From Bettongia penicillata ogilbyi (Eukaryota; Chordata; Mammalia; Diprotodontia; Potoroidae), in the NCBI GenBank assembly GCA_023548195.1, contig JAJHZJ010000336.1, positions 3,080,704 through 3,144,703 on the forward strand: DNA of 64,000 nt, given 5' to 3'. A model generated the notes under the pieces. That model saw nothing but the letters and a program-made list of their open reading frames with translations. It made no database searches and was not told where the DNA came from. Of this stretch, positions 25,401 to 34,499 are shown piece after piece. The translations under genes and the position numbers were made by a program. Numbering within the stretch: the first letter of the stretch is position 1; the number at the start of each line of letters is the position of its first letter.

Positions 25401-28400
25401 CCAAGCCTCTTCAGTCCCCCTCCTGTCACATTGTCTGGGGCAGCTATGGGCCCAGGGATGGGGTGGAGGCTAACCACTTTGGCTTCCCCACCCAGGGTTA
25501 CTAAGTCCCTCCCTTAAAAAGTGGGAAGGGACCGAGTTCCGATGGAGATGGGGGAAGGTGTCCTCATTCCCTCCTACTCTCTCCATTAAAGCAGGCTGTG
25601 CAAGAACCTTTCCTTCCCCCAACTTCATCAGGAGCTGGGCATGGCGCCCCCTCCACTTTCCCACCTGAATCCTCCTCACTCCCAAGTGCTGAGGAAAGCA
25701 ATTCAGACTCAAAAAACCCTCCCCCAGCCCCCCCAGGTCCTGTCTCCGCCCAGCTAGCAGAAGGCTCAGTGCCCATGACCACCCAGGGAGACAGGAGCAG
25801 GAAGGGAAACCCAAGGCTTTCTCCCAAGCCCCCAGGGCAACGTGTGGGGGGGTGGGTGCTCTTTCCCTGCAGCTAGCCACAAACTCCATACCAAAGAGGA
25901 GGTAGAGGGGCCTACCTGCCCAAGCCTAGAAGAGTCTTTTTTACCTCCCGCCCCGCCCCCAGGGTCAAGAATGGGAGGAACCAGGGCATGGGTTAGATAT
26001 TCCAAAGCAGGCCAGGCCTCCCCTCCCCCACATCCTAGAGAACTTCTAAACACTCATGGAGATTTTCACCTAGTCCTGGAGGCACCCCAGAATTACATAG
26101 CAATAAAGTAATATGAACAATTACAAGGACACCCAGAAATGGGACTACAATATTCTCTCTGGCTCTGCCCTCCCCCCAAGCAGATTCCTTCTTCTCAGCA
26201 AAGGACTGAGCATAGACTAGAACCCTCCATGGATTGCCTTTAACCCATACACAGCCCCCTCTTCCCCCCATCCTTTAAATCCGGCCTCAGGGAAATCAGC
26301 AACATTCCCGGATCCTGATGGAAATCCACCCCCCCAACCCAAAATCCGGTGGGGGAGGGGGAGATGGAATCAACTAGCCCAGGGCTCAGACCACACCGGA
26401 TGCCCCACAGGCCATCTATCCCCCACACCCCTAGGAACATCTGGCTTTGGAGCCGAGAAAGAGCCAGTAGATAGTTTATTCCCATGGTCTCCTCCCAGCC
26501 TAGCCCCAAACTCAAAGCCCACATTTTAGCCTCTTTCTGGCCTCTTGGGACTCTGTGGCCCCAGGTCAGCTTTCAAAGGATACTGCAAAGATCTGGCATC
26601 TGAGGAGGCTGGGAGCAACATCTTCCCTCTCTTCCTACCCACCCCCAGCTCACACGTTCTGGCAAATACCAATTTCCTGTGCTCCCCTCACACCTTACTC
26701 TAAGGACTGACAATGGCCCTATTCCCAATACCTCCCCTTCCTCCCAGGCATGGCCTAGGTGGGAAAAGAGGAAGGAAGAGACCAGCTCACGCTTATGGGA
26801 GAACGAGGGAGGGCTAGTAAATGAGAAACGTTTCCTATATAAAATGCAATTGTACCCCAATCAATCAATCAAGCTCTCTCTCTTCCCTGTCTTTCTTCTC
26901 CCTCACCCCCAGTAGTCCTCTGGGAGGCTAGCATGGCTTAAGAGAGCCCAAGCCTGTGCCCTCAGTGCCCCCCCCCCCCAACCTTAGGGTTGGTTGCTAT
27001 TTCCCTACCCACCAAAGCACTAGGGGTTAGATTCTTTTAAGGAAGGATCCATTTAGTGAACTGGACTCCTGCTGATGGATGAAACCAAATGGGGGGGGGC
27101 GGTGTGGGCTTCCTAGCCCAACCAGGCCAGTTTCCTGATGACCCCGGGGCCAACGGCAGTGTTCTAGAGCCTATGTTTCAAGTAGACAGCCCATTCTGAA
27201 TCTCCGTCTTTCTAGAGTGAGAGACAAGCAGAGAGAGAGAGAGAGAGTTAGAGGGGGAAGACAGGGAGGGAGAGAAGGGAAGAGGGAAGAGAGAGAGAGA
27301 GAGAGAAAGAGGAAGAGAGAGCAAGAGAGGAAGGGAGAGAGAGAGAGAGAGAGTGTGAGTGTGTGTGTGTGGTGGGGGTGCATGCAATTAAGGGTCAGGA
27401 TGGACTACCCCCAATTTCATAAGCCAACCTGACCAGGAATGTTGTTGGTATGCTTTTCTAACGCTAGGAATGTAAGGACCAGAGAGACAGGAGACAGAAG
27501 GTCTAGCTAGAGGTGGGAGTGTGTGGGGGTAAGCGAGAGTCCTGCTAAGGGATGCAGGTGCTCACAAAATTCCAGTATCTATATCTTACCTCTGGAGTAT
27601 GGCACACACTGCCTACAAAGTTTCGTAGCTCCTGACTGTCCCTCCAGACCCCCTTCTTTTTTTCAAGAGCTGGTGAGAAGATGCAGAATGGCCTTTTAGG
27701 AGAAGAGACAGCCAGGCCACCTGGGGCATCAGAAGAGGGGAGTCTGTGGGCATACTACTAACACTACTCAAGGAGCAGTCAGGAATGATATGCAGAGACA
27801 CTGACACATACAGACTACCTCCCCAACCTGCCAGAGCCAAAGACACCTACAGACTCCAAAGCAAACATGCCCAGGCTCCCCCCTTCTGGGGCCAGTGACC
27901 ACTCACCCCCACCATCTCCCCATCAAGTCTTGGCAAAGTTATCTTGCAAGGGGGTCTTTCCCTCTTCTCTTTCTTTCAGTCTTATCCTGAGGCATCTCCA
28001 CCTCTTTACCCCCCACCCACATTCCTCAAGACAGGAGCTAGACATCTTGGCTTTCCTACAGCTCTATACTTTTCATCACTAGCTTACTCTCCCCCTCCCT
28101 CCTAACTCCTTCCAATCTTTATTAATAGTAACTGCAGAAGCCTTTCAGCCCAGGGCCAAGCTGGGGCAGTCAAAAAGCAGGAAACAGGGCTCCCTTTGGG
28201 AGTGGGAGAGTTGGGGGGCAGCTGAGGGCACTCTCTTCCCCACCACTTTTTTTTAAAGAAACCATGGGTTTGTTCTATGAAAAGAAACCTGGGCTGAATC
28301 TACAAATTGGAAACTAATCATACATCAATTTTTGTTGATCACTGCCCCCAGCCATCCAAATGGGTTCTTTATCACTAAAGAGTGAGTCATTTGAACTGGG

Positions 28401-30226
28401 TTCACACACAGGAAACCACCCCCATTTTGCAGTGATCTGTAGGGCTTTCTCATACCCAGGGCCTCATCTGCCTTCTTTGACCCTGGGTGCCCCTTCCCAA
28501 TAGGGTTGGTGGGGGTGGGGGTCAGGAAGGATCAATCCCCTTCCCCACAGCTCAGTCCCCCTCTTTATTATTCACACCCTGGGCCTGGGATTGGGGGCTG
28601 GGCCTTCCCACAGAGATGGAATCTTTCCAATTCCCTCCCTCTGCCACGACTCACCCAGATTCCCCAGGCTGGGACTCCCCTTACCCCATGGGAAGCTGTC
28701 CATCCGGGAAGGGAGGGGGGCACTCCCCCACCTAACATTAGGCTGGCCTCCCAGCCCTGGGCCGCAGCCCAAGAAGGGAGGCATGTGTGGGGGTGACATT
28801 GACAGGCCATATACAATGGGAAGGGATGCGGCTGCAGTCAGGGAGCTTGGGCAGCCCAGGGGACTGAGCTGCCTGAAAGCAGATTTCAAGGCGGCTCAAC
28901 CTTAAACCTATGGGATTTTTTCCCCACCCTTCGGTGCTTAGCTTCTCCCCCGGTCGCCTGGGAGCCGAGAGGGCTGGGCTGGGAGAAAAGGCAATCCGAG
29001 CTCGGGGTGACAGAGACTTTGAAGGTTTGTTCACACACATGGGTCTACGCAGACAGACACTGCCACCCACACAGAGCCTCCCTCTCTGCCCTGGTCCCGC
29101 ATTCCCAGTCTTTCTTCAGACATAACTCGGTTCTATTTCTCTTCATCTCCCGGCAAGAAACCCAAACAAGCCGGGGTTCCTTACGGGGCTCGCAGCCTTC
29201 GAACATGGCTGCCTTTGTTTACTATCTCGCTGCCCGGGCAGCAGCTTGTCCCCAGCTGGGGCGGCCATGGCTCCGGGATACTGGTCAAATAAACTGAAGC
29301 TCAAAGGAGAGCAGGCCGCGGGCACCGACAAGGAGCCTTTCCTGCGGAATCATTTAGGGGAGGGATTTCTCTTATTCTCGGACAAGCCCCCAGGGAAAAC
29401 AAAACTCGGGTCCCAAAGGAGGAACCCCAGCAGACCACCCTAACGGCAAGGTCCCATTTTGTCTACTGCCCAGGGGAACCAGACAGGCTGGGTTCAGGCC
29501 TCTTCCCTCGTCCGGGACAGGGCAGGCTGGAAGGTGATGGCAGGATGCAGACCTGGCCCCCGGTTCTGCCCCGCTCCAGCCCTCCCCCGCCCCTGCTGAG
29601 AATCCTGTCCCCCACTTCTCCCACCCGTCTTCGGGCCGCGGGTAAGAGGTACTTGCCCGAATCTCATTCCTCCGGATCTCCACGTCGCAGACAGCGTGTC
29701 CCTGGTGGGCACCGCTGTAGTAGCAGCAGTACTGGCACACGGCCACCTGCTCGGCCTCGCAGTGGTACAGGCGGTAGGCGTTGTGCTGCGGGCAGCTCCA
29801 GGCCCGCACGTCGTCGGCCTCCACCAGGAGGTGCCCGCGGGCGGTGGAGGGCTGCTGCAGGTGCGTCTGCACGTGGGACTGGCAGCAGGGCGCCTCGCAG
29901 CGCAGGCAGACCTTCTGGGCGGGCAGCGGGGGGCCGCGGCGGCAGAACACGCAGTGCAGCGCGGCCGGCGGCTTGTCCACGTGCAGCGCGTTGAACTTCT
30001 CTACGATGTTGGTGAGTTTGAGGTTCTTCTCCAGGCCCGGCCGCTGGTTGTAGGCCTGGTTGCACTCGGGGCATCGGACCAGGCCGCTGTCCTTGGCCCA
30101 GGCTTCGCCGATGCAGCCGCGGCAGAAGTTGTGTTTGCAGGGCAGCTGCACGGGTTCCACGAAGACGTGCAGGCAGATGGGGCAGATGAGCTCCTCCTCG
30201 AAGCAGTTCTTCCAGTTCTCCGCCAT
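15798..30226 (-). CDS. TRIM8: TRIM8 E3 ubiquitin ligase, complete coding region in six exons
   Basis: Joining the six exons (30226-29657, 18224-18129, 17777-17544, 16898-16867, 16716-16601, 16405-15798) gives one open frame of 551 codons plus stop, the length I recall for human TRIM8. Order of parts: RING finger (Cys/His at about residues 15, 18, 30, 32, 35, 38, 52, 55), two B-boxes (about 92-132 and 140-182), coiled coil (about 185-300), then a long Pro/Ser/Gly/Tyr-rich tail with no PRY-SPRY domain, ending YVTS. Family knowledge: TRIM8 is a RING-type E3 ligase that binds SOCS1, makes K63 chains on TAK1 in the NF-kB pathway, stabilises p53 and forms nuclear bodies. Four of the five introns are GT-AG; intron 1 is GC-AG. 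No frameshift or premature stop is seen. It lies in tandem with SUFU, as in human. Confidence 0.97.
16601..16716 (-). CDS. TRIM8: TRIM8 exon 5
   Basis: Codes the end of the split Arg, then TQSCTGGSLSPPKIGHLN, then the basic stretch around KKEKQLRKLLE, and the first base of a Gly codon. The acceptor is CTCCTAG and the donor GTAAGG. At 116 nt it keeps frame only with both split codons, which agree with exons 4 and 6. Confidence 0.95.
16867..16898 (-). CDS. TRIM8: TRIM8 exon 4 (32-nt micro-exon)
   Basis: A very short exon coding NTKSVKILMD plus the first two bases of an Arg codon. The acceptor is TTTCTATAG and the donor GTAAGC. It matches the conserved TRIM8 stretch after SFMK, and the split Arg codon (AG/G) joins correctly to exon 5. 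Confidence 0.95.
17131..17395 (+). mobile_element. Marsupial tRNA-derived SINE in TRIM8 intron 3
   Basis: Full-length: head 'aggcagctggtggtacaag', 'tgggttcaaattcagtctca', 'ttagctgtgtgaccctgaat', 'gttgttgtgaggaccaaatg'. It lies antisense to TRIM8 transcription and makes up about 40% of the intron. Confidence 0.85.
17544..17777 (-). CDS. TRIM8: TRIM8 exon 3 (coiled coil)
   Basis: Encodes 78 residues (223-300), starting EKVSQLKDEVRLQYEKLHQ and ending TEDISFMK. It continues the coiled coil used for TRIM dimerisation. The acceptor is CTGCAG and the donor GTGGGT. It differs from the human protein, as I remember it, by scattered conservative changes (for example SQLKDE for NQLKEE and EILDKAQ for EVLDKAQ). 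Confidence 0.96.
18129..18224 (-). CDS. TRIM8: TRIM8 exon 2 (start of coiled coil)
   Basis: Encodes 32 residues (191-222), beginning KMLMKQQDRLEE and ending DKRLVE, a heptad-like charged helix. The acceptor is CTTACAG before AAG ATG; the donor is GTACGT after GAG. Its length of 96 nt keeps phase 0 on both sides. The acceptor is preceded directly by a CCCCCA-type repeat. Confidence 0.96.
18231..18260. repeat. GGGGGT tandem repeat next to TRIM8 exon 2 acceptor
   Basis: Five runs of three or more G on the plus strand separated by single T, starting seven bases from the exon 2 acceptor. On the transcribed strand it is CCCCCA repeated and takes the place of an ordinary T-rich pyrimidine tract. 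The plus strand fits a G-quadruplex pattern. Confidence 0.85.
18530..18660 (-). mobile_element. MIR fragment, antisense
   Basis: 'taggtgaggaaacagacccc', 'cacccaaggtcatgggcaga' in TRIM8 intron 1. Confidence 0.5.
18900..19225 (+). mobile_element. L2-like fragment
   Basis: Weak resemblance to the L2 run 'aggatcaaactcaaactcct...' and to 'tgacccagatgaagttctac'. Family uncertain. Confidence 0.3.
19610..19800 (+). mobile_element. hAT-like nonautonomous element fragment
   Basis: 'aaaccacgttaacattatct', 'catttttatttattctgtca' and 'aatatttcccaattccattt' match the copies at 23555-23720 and 50610-50812. The family resembles hAT elements with CAGGGGTGTCAAACTC-type ends. Confidence 0.5.
20385..20690. mobile_element. 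Two MIR fragments, antisense then sense
   Basis: 20385-20460 is reversed ('gagatagctgaggcccagag', 'aaggtcacataagg'). 20535-20690 is sense ('ctgggtgaccttaggcaaat', 'gcctcagtttcctcaactgt', 'ctggatcagatgacctctaa'). Confidence 0.6.
22385..22535 (+). mobile_element. MIR fragment
   Basis: 'agaagtcaggagacgtggat', 'ctgggtgaccttgagcaagt' and 'cctcatatgtaaaatggagc'. Confidence 0.6.
22685..22795 (-). mobile_element. L2/MIR 3' end fragment, antisense
   Basis: 'gagcatttcttcagcatgtc', 'tgccaggctctgaactaaat', 'ggtcccagccctcaagactc'. Confidence 0.5.
23425..23915 (+). mobile_element. L2 LINE fragment split by a hAT-like element
   Basis: 'gtcctgctcaaaaacgttca', 'gtgactccccattatctaaa', 'ggcattcaagactctttccc' on the left; 'caccccacgttccacgcct' and 'ggcagcccctccgtaaggcc' on the right of the insertion at 23555-23720. 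Confidence 0.55.
23555..23720 (+). mobile_element. hAT-like nonautonomous element
   Basis: Starts 'acagggatgtcaaactcact' and contains 'gttaaacatttcccaattat' and 'attttaatctggcc'. Same family as at 19.6 and 50.6 kb. Confidence 0.5.
24345..24372. repeat. AAT microsatellite
   Basis: About six AAT/AATA units followed by AAAA in TRIM8 intron 1. Confidence 0.8.
25000..25080. repeat. CA-rich simple repeat
   Basis: Interrupted cacaca runs, longest about 25051-25068. Confidence 0.75.
27217..27380. repeat. GA-rich purine tract with terminal GT run
   Basis: About 140 bases of nearly pure purine on the plus strand, with three GA runs, then gtgtgtgtg. Its translation is Arg/Glu (or Leu/Ser on the other strand) low complexity, so no gene is called. 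Confidence 0.9.
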
Positions 30227-31000
30227 GGCGAAGGAGGCGGCCGTAGCGCCCCGGGCCGGCCCGGCCTGAGCTTCCTAGCCAACGCCGGGGACCAGTCCCG
30301 CAGAAAACCAAGCCGGGGGCTCGAGGGAGCCCCGCCGCGCTGCGCCCTGGGCGAGCTCAGCAGCCCAGCCTCTCTGGGCTTCCGCACTCCAGGCAGGGGG
30401 TGCCCGCGCCGGCGCCGCCGCCGCCTCTTCCCCCTCCTCGCTGAGCGTAGGGAGTGTTAGCGGGCGGTGCTGGCCGGAGCCGGGGCACGAGCCAGGGATG
30501 GGCCTGCCCGAGTCCAAATTCCATCCACGAAGCCGCGGCCGCCGCCTGCGCCTCCCCCGCTCCGCTCGTCCGCTGACATTGGGGCGCGCCCCGCAGCTGC
30601 CTCCCCGCCAGCCGCACACTTCCCTTCCTCTTCCCTGGCTGCCGGGATTCGGGGCTTCTCGCCGGCCGCCACCCCGCGCCCCCGGCTCCTCCTCCCCTTC
30701 CTCCCCCTCTTCCTCCTCCTCCGCGCCGCCGCCGAGTCCGAGATTCGCGTCCCTTCAAAGAGGAGCCGGAAAAAGCGCCGCCGCGCCCGCGGGCTCAGCT
30801 AGGTCCGAGCGGGGCGGGCCAGGCCCGGCCTAGCGCCCGGCGGCCCGGCCGGCGCGGTCCCCCGCTCGCTGTCCTCCCGGCGGCGGCTGTAGGGCGCCGG
30901 GGCCGAGTCGGGGGCGCCGGGCGCGCGGGGGACAGTCATTCAGATGAAATTCCCGTCCCCGGCCCGAGATCCCAGCCCTCCTCCTTCCGCCTCCCTCCAC
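29560..31000. promoter_or_regulatory. CpG island over TRIM8 exon 1 and promoter
   Basis: Dense CpG dinucleotides, GC boxes and G/C runs cover the coding part of exon 1 and about 0.8 kb upstream of the ATG. No TATA box is evident near the expected start, as is usual for CpG-island promoters. The exact start site cannot be read from sequence. The 5' UTR should lie directly above 30226. Confidence 0.85.
29657..30226 (-). CDS. TRIM8: TRIM8 exon 1, coding part (RING and both B-boxes)
   Basis: Encodes residues 1-190. The start ATG at 30226-30224 sits in a strong Kozak setting (GCCATGG). The C3HC4 RING is complete, starting with CPIC at residues 15-18 and ending CPEC at 52-55. The cross-brace Cys/His residues of both B-boxes are visible, the second running from about WSCPQHNAYRLYHC onward. 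The exon ends after the codon for Arg190 (CGG, 29659-29657) and the next bases on the minus strand are GCAAGT, so the donor is GC. The known protein reads EIR then KMLMK across this junction, which only the GC donor gives in frame. The exon is very GC-rich, so long antisense frames here are by-products. Confidence 0.97.
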
Positions 31001-31829
31001 CTAACAGCAACGGAAGGGGGAGGGTGGGAGGGAGGAGGGACGGTCAGGGGAAGGAGGAGGGACGGAGGAGGGGACTGGAGAAGGGAGGGAGCGCTCGCGG
31101 GAGGGACGGGAAAGGACGACCCCCCTCCTCCCCGAGCCCCCCCAAACCGCGTCTCCTCGTGGGCTGGGGGTACCGGAGAGGAAGGTAGGGGAGAAGCCGA
31201 GCGCTTCGGCCCCAGCCCCCTTCACCTCTTCGCGGCCACCCAGCCTCCTCCGGACAAGGGCAAAAAACCCAACCCAACCCAATCCCACCCCGCGCTCAGA
31301 CGCTGGACAGCGGGCGAGGAAAACAAGGATTGATCCAACTAGAAAGGAATTTTTCTCCGCTGCTCGGGAATGGGAGGCTACGCACCTCTCCTCCCCAGCG
31401 CCTGCCCGCCCTCCTCGTCACCCTCTGTCCTTCCTCCTGTCCCCGCCCCACCCCGGCTCTCTTCTTCTTGGCCTCCGAGGCTGGGGGTTTGCTGGGGGCC
31501 GAGCTCGGCTGTCCCCAGCTCTGTTTAGCGCAGTGGGGGCGGGGAAGGGAGGGATGCTGGGGGAAGGGAGGGGAGTTAGAGAGGACATCGAGGACCCTTT
31601 GGTCTGGGTTCCCCGCCCCCGCACCGCCCACCTTGGGGCTTTTTTTTTAACCAAACAAAAATATGTGCTTGGGTTTTCAAAGGAAGGCTCCAACGCCGGC
31701 CCCCAGGTGCTGGTCCGGCCAGCGCCTGTCAGACCGACGCGGCCCCCGGGAGCTGGACTCGGGCCCGGGTCCCCGCGATCGCCGCAGCCTATCCGCTCAT
31801 CGTCAGATCGGGGGAAAAAAGAATGAGGC

Positions 31830-31850
31830 CCGCCCGCAGCCATCTTGACG
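31830..31850. promoter_or_regulatory. YY1-like element
   Basis: GCCATCTTG at 31839-31847 (minus strand CAAGATGGC) matches the YY1 core found at many CpG-island start sites. It lies 1.6 kb upstream of the TRIM8 ATG in a CpG-rich stretch. It could mark an alternative start site; that is inference. Confidence 0.4.
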
Positions 31851-32279
31851 CGTTATTGTTATTTCAGGGATGAAATGTGTAATAAAAATAAGTGTTCGTC
31901 TGGTCTTCCCTTGCTCTCCTGGCAACAACTCGAGACCCGGCTCCGCCGAACCGCCTGACCACGGCCCCAGGCTCCTCGGACCCTGGGCCCAACTCTGGGC
32001 CCAGCCTCCTGCGGGACACGCAGCGCATCCAGGGCCTCGAGTCTGGCTATAACGCTCGAAGGGGTTCGTGCGTTTCTAGGGTAGTGAGAAGGGGGCGTGT
32101 GTTCAGACCAAGTCCGGATCCCTCAGCCCCCCCCGCCCCAATCATTCCTCCTCCCCCCAATTCCCCGTCCACAGGAAAGCGGGGATCACAGGGCATTATA
32201 ACGTCGCAATGACACCTGGAGCAGTCCGAGACCCCAGCTTGAAGCAGAGGCCACAGGGCCCACAGAAAGGAACAGGCTT

Positions 32280-32930
32280 TGAGTATTACAGCGGGGGAGA
32301 GAAAAGGAGGGGGAGGTCTTTAAATCGCCGCCCTTTTACACCGGCGCTCGCGCTATAAACGAATCGGGCGGGGGGAGGGGGGAGGGGCGAGGGCCTGGTC
32401 CGGAAGTGCCGCCGGGGCGCTGGGCCCCGCCCCCTCCCCGCCCCTGTCCCGGAGCCTGAGGCTGCCATTGGCCTCGCGCCCGCTCCCCCTCCCCTCAGTG
32501 AAGCGAGCGAGCCGCCCTTGTCACGTGACCCGCTTTCAGTTCGCTACATTAAGCATTCCGAGTTCTGAGCATCTTAAAGTCCTAAGGTCCCTGCGGCCGC
32601 TCGGTCCGGGCCTCCCCCTGGGTCTGCTCCTCCCAGGCGGTGGGGCCCGGGACCTCAGCTCTCCAGTAGGGGAGAGTCACCGGATGAGCCTTTCTGCCGG
32701 AACGCGGCTGATAGGGGAGCCCGCAGGGGCCAGTCTGAGGTCTCCGCCCACTTCGTCTCCCCCTCATCTCCCCTCTAGAAACCCGCGGGGGAGGGCACCC
32801 CCCAGCCCGACCCTTCCCCCAGTGGCCGGCGGGGGCCCTGAGCCTGGTCTAGGGCGCCTCGGCCCAGCCTTCCCCGCGGGACGTCCGTCTCCTCGCCCCG
32901 CCTGGGCGGTCGCTCACCACCTCTCCTCCT
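32280..32930. promoter_or_regulatory. Second CpG-rich promoter-like block upstream of TRIM8
   Basis: A compact cluster of promoter motifs: TATAAA at 32354-32359 (plus strand), ETS-type CCGGAAGTG at 32400-32408, several CCGCCCC boxes, an inverted CCAAT box (ATTGG, 32467-32471) and an E-box CACGTG at 32522-32527. It is 2.1-2.3 kb from the TRIM8 ATG, so it may be a distal TRIM8 promoter or the start of a divergent plus-strand noncoding RNA; human has an annotated TRIM8 divergent transcript. No coding exon was recognised downstream on the plus strand. Confidence 0.6.
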
Positions 32931-33299
32931 CTCGTCTGCCCAAGTGGGGGGAAGAGTCTCCCCTCCTGCCCTCCCTATCCCTCCTCCCCTACCCTGGGGA
33001 AGTTTCCGCTTTGCCGCTGCCCACCTTCCCTCCCCTCCTCCTCCCTAGGGGAAATCTCTGGCCTCTTGGTCTCTGTCCCCCTCCCCTCCCCAATTCTGTA
33101 CCGAAAGCGGGATGACGTCTTCTTCACCTCTCCCCGCAACCCTCTCACGCCTCGTGGGAGATCTCTTATCTCCTCCCTGTGCGTGTGTGTGTGGGAAGTG
33201 TCTCTTTGCCCTGACCCCCCACTCCTATTTTCCTGGGATCCTGTTCCTCCAGCCGACGCTTTTCAGTACGCTTGGGGTCCAGAAGACTCTGCTTGTGTT

Positions 33300-34330
33300 A
33301 GGTTAATGGGGGAATCAGTCAGTAACAGGCAGTAAACGTTTATTAAGTGCTTACTATGGGCCAGTTCGAAGAGCTGGGGATAAGAAGGAAAAAAGCACCG
33401 TCCCTGGTCCCAGGGAGTTTACGAACAAGCTTATATAGAATAGGAAATGAATAAGAGAAGGAAGGCAGTAGAAGTGAGAGGGGCTGGGGAGGTCTTCCTG
33501 TAGACTTGGACTTAAGCCAGCAGGCAGAGATGAGGAGGGAGGGAGGGCATTCCAGGTCCAGGGGACAGCCAAAAAGTTTCCGGAGCCAAGTTGGTGGAGT
33601 GTCTTGGTTACAGGACAAGTGGGCAGGGAGCTAGGAAGAGCTTTGAATACCACACAAATGATTTTGTATTTAATCGTGGAAGGGATAGGGAGACACTGGA
33701 GTTTATTGAGTGAGGGGGTGATATGACTGAACCTACACTTGGGAAATTTACTTTGGTGGTCGAATGATAGATTAGAGTGGAGAGAGACCTGAGGCAGGCA
33801 GACCCACCAAAGGCTGTAGTCCAGGTGTGAGGTGATAAGGACCAGTACTTAAGAATGGTGGCAGTGGTCACAGGAGAGAAAACAGGGAGATCATTTGAGA
33901 GATGTTCTGAACACAAAACTGGACAGGGCTTGACAACACATTGGACATAGAGGGGGAGGGATAATGAGGAATCAGAGTGGCACCTAGGTTTGGAGTCAGA
34001 GACTTGGAGGGTGGTATTGCCCTCAACCATAATAGGAAAGGTAAGTGATAAGAAGCATTTAGGGGGAAAGAAAACAACTTCAGTTTTGAACTTGGTGAGT
34101 GTAAGATGTCTCTGGACAACTATTTTGAGATGTGTGAAAGACGGTTGGAGATGTGAGACTGGAGGTCAACTTGGGCAGGATAGGTAGATTTCAGAATCAT
34201 TCACATAGAGATGGTAATTCATGGGAGCTGATGAGATCACCAACTGAAGTATATCAAGAGAAGAGGGCCTAGGACTGAAGCCTGTAGGATACCTATAGTT
34301 AGAAGCTGTGACTTACTGAGGATCCCAAAA
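33300..34330 (-). mobile_element. L2-like LINE, antisense, about 1 kb
   Basis: Starts with the reversed 3' end 'acgtttattaagtgcttact'. Then 'gggcattccaggtccagggg', 'gagggggtgatatgactgaa', 'gctgtagtccaggtgtgagg', 'tgacaacacattggacatag', 'gcacctaggtttggagtcag' and 'tagagatggtaattcatggg' keep the order of the ancient family. Long antisense frames (140 and 83 codons) are remnants with stops between them. Confidence 0.65.
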
Positions 34331-34499
34331 GAGAGAAAGGGGTGTTAGTGAATCTATTTCCTCGTATCCATGGACTCCAAAGACAGACAGATTCTTTGGA
34401 GAGGCTGCTGAAACTGCACTACTGGGAAGTTAGTTTTCATAATCCCTGGGTTTAATTTATTTCATGTTCAGAAAAGCTAGCAAGTTCTTGACACTCCAG

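Larger units (their letters stand above)
18225..29656 (-). other. TRIM8: TRIM8 intron 1 (11.4 kb, GC-AG)
   Basis: Starts GCAAGT at 29656 and ends TTACAG at 18225. It has fewer repeats than the flanking intergenic DNA: several MIR and L2 fragments between 18.5 and 24 kb, two hAT-like fragments and a purine-rich simple repeat at about 27.2 kb. Stretches 24400-25000, 25100-27200 and 27400-29500 are GC-rich unique DNA with many C-runs in which I recognise no gene. The open frames there are short and unlike any protein I know. Confidence 0.85.

Noticed and set aside
27171..27432. Leu/Ser and Arg/Glu-rich frames
   Set aside because: Translations of the GA simple repeat.
29696..30460. 254-codon open frame on the plus strand over TRIM8 exon 1
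   Set aside because: It is antisense to a highly conserved coding exon with GC-rich codons, which creates long antisense frames; its protein is Ala/Val/Leu/Gly-rich with no domain.
32468..33115. 215-codon plus-strand frame in the CpG-rich block
   Set aside because: Pro/Leu/Ser/Arg low-complexity translation of C-rich DNA; no known protein and no codon structure. GC-rich DNA has few stops.
33608..34030. 140-codon minus-strand frame
   Set aside because: Falls inside an antisense L2-like element; a remnant, not a gene.
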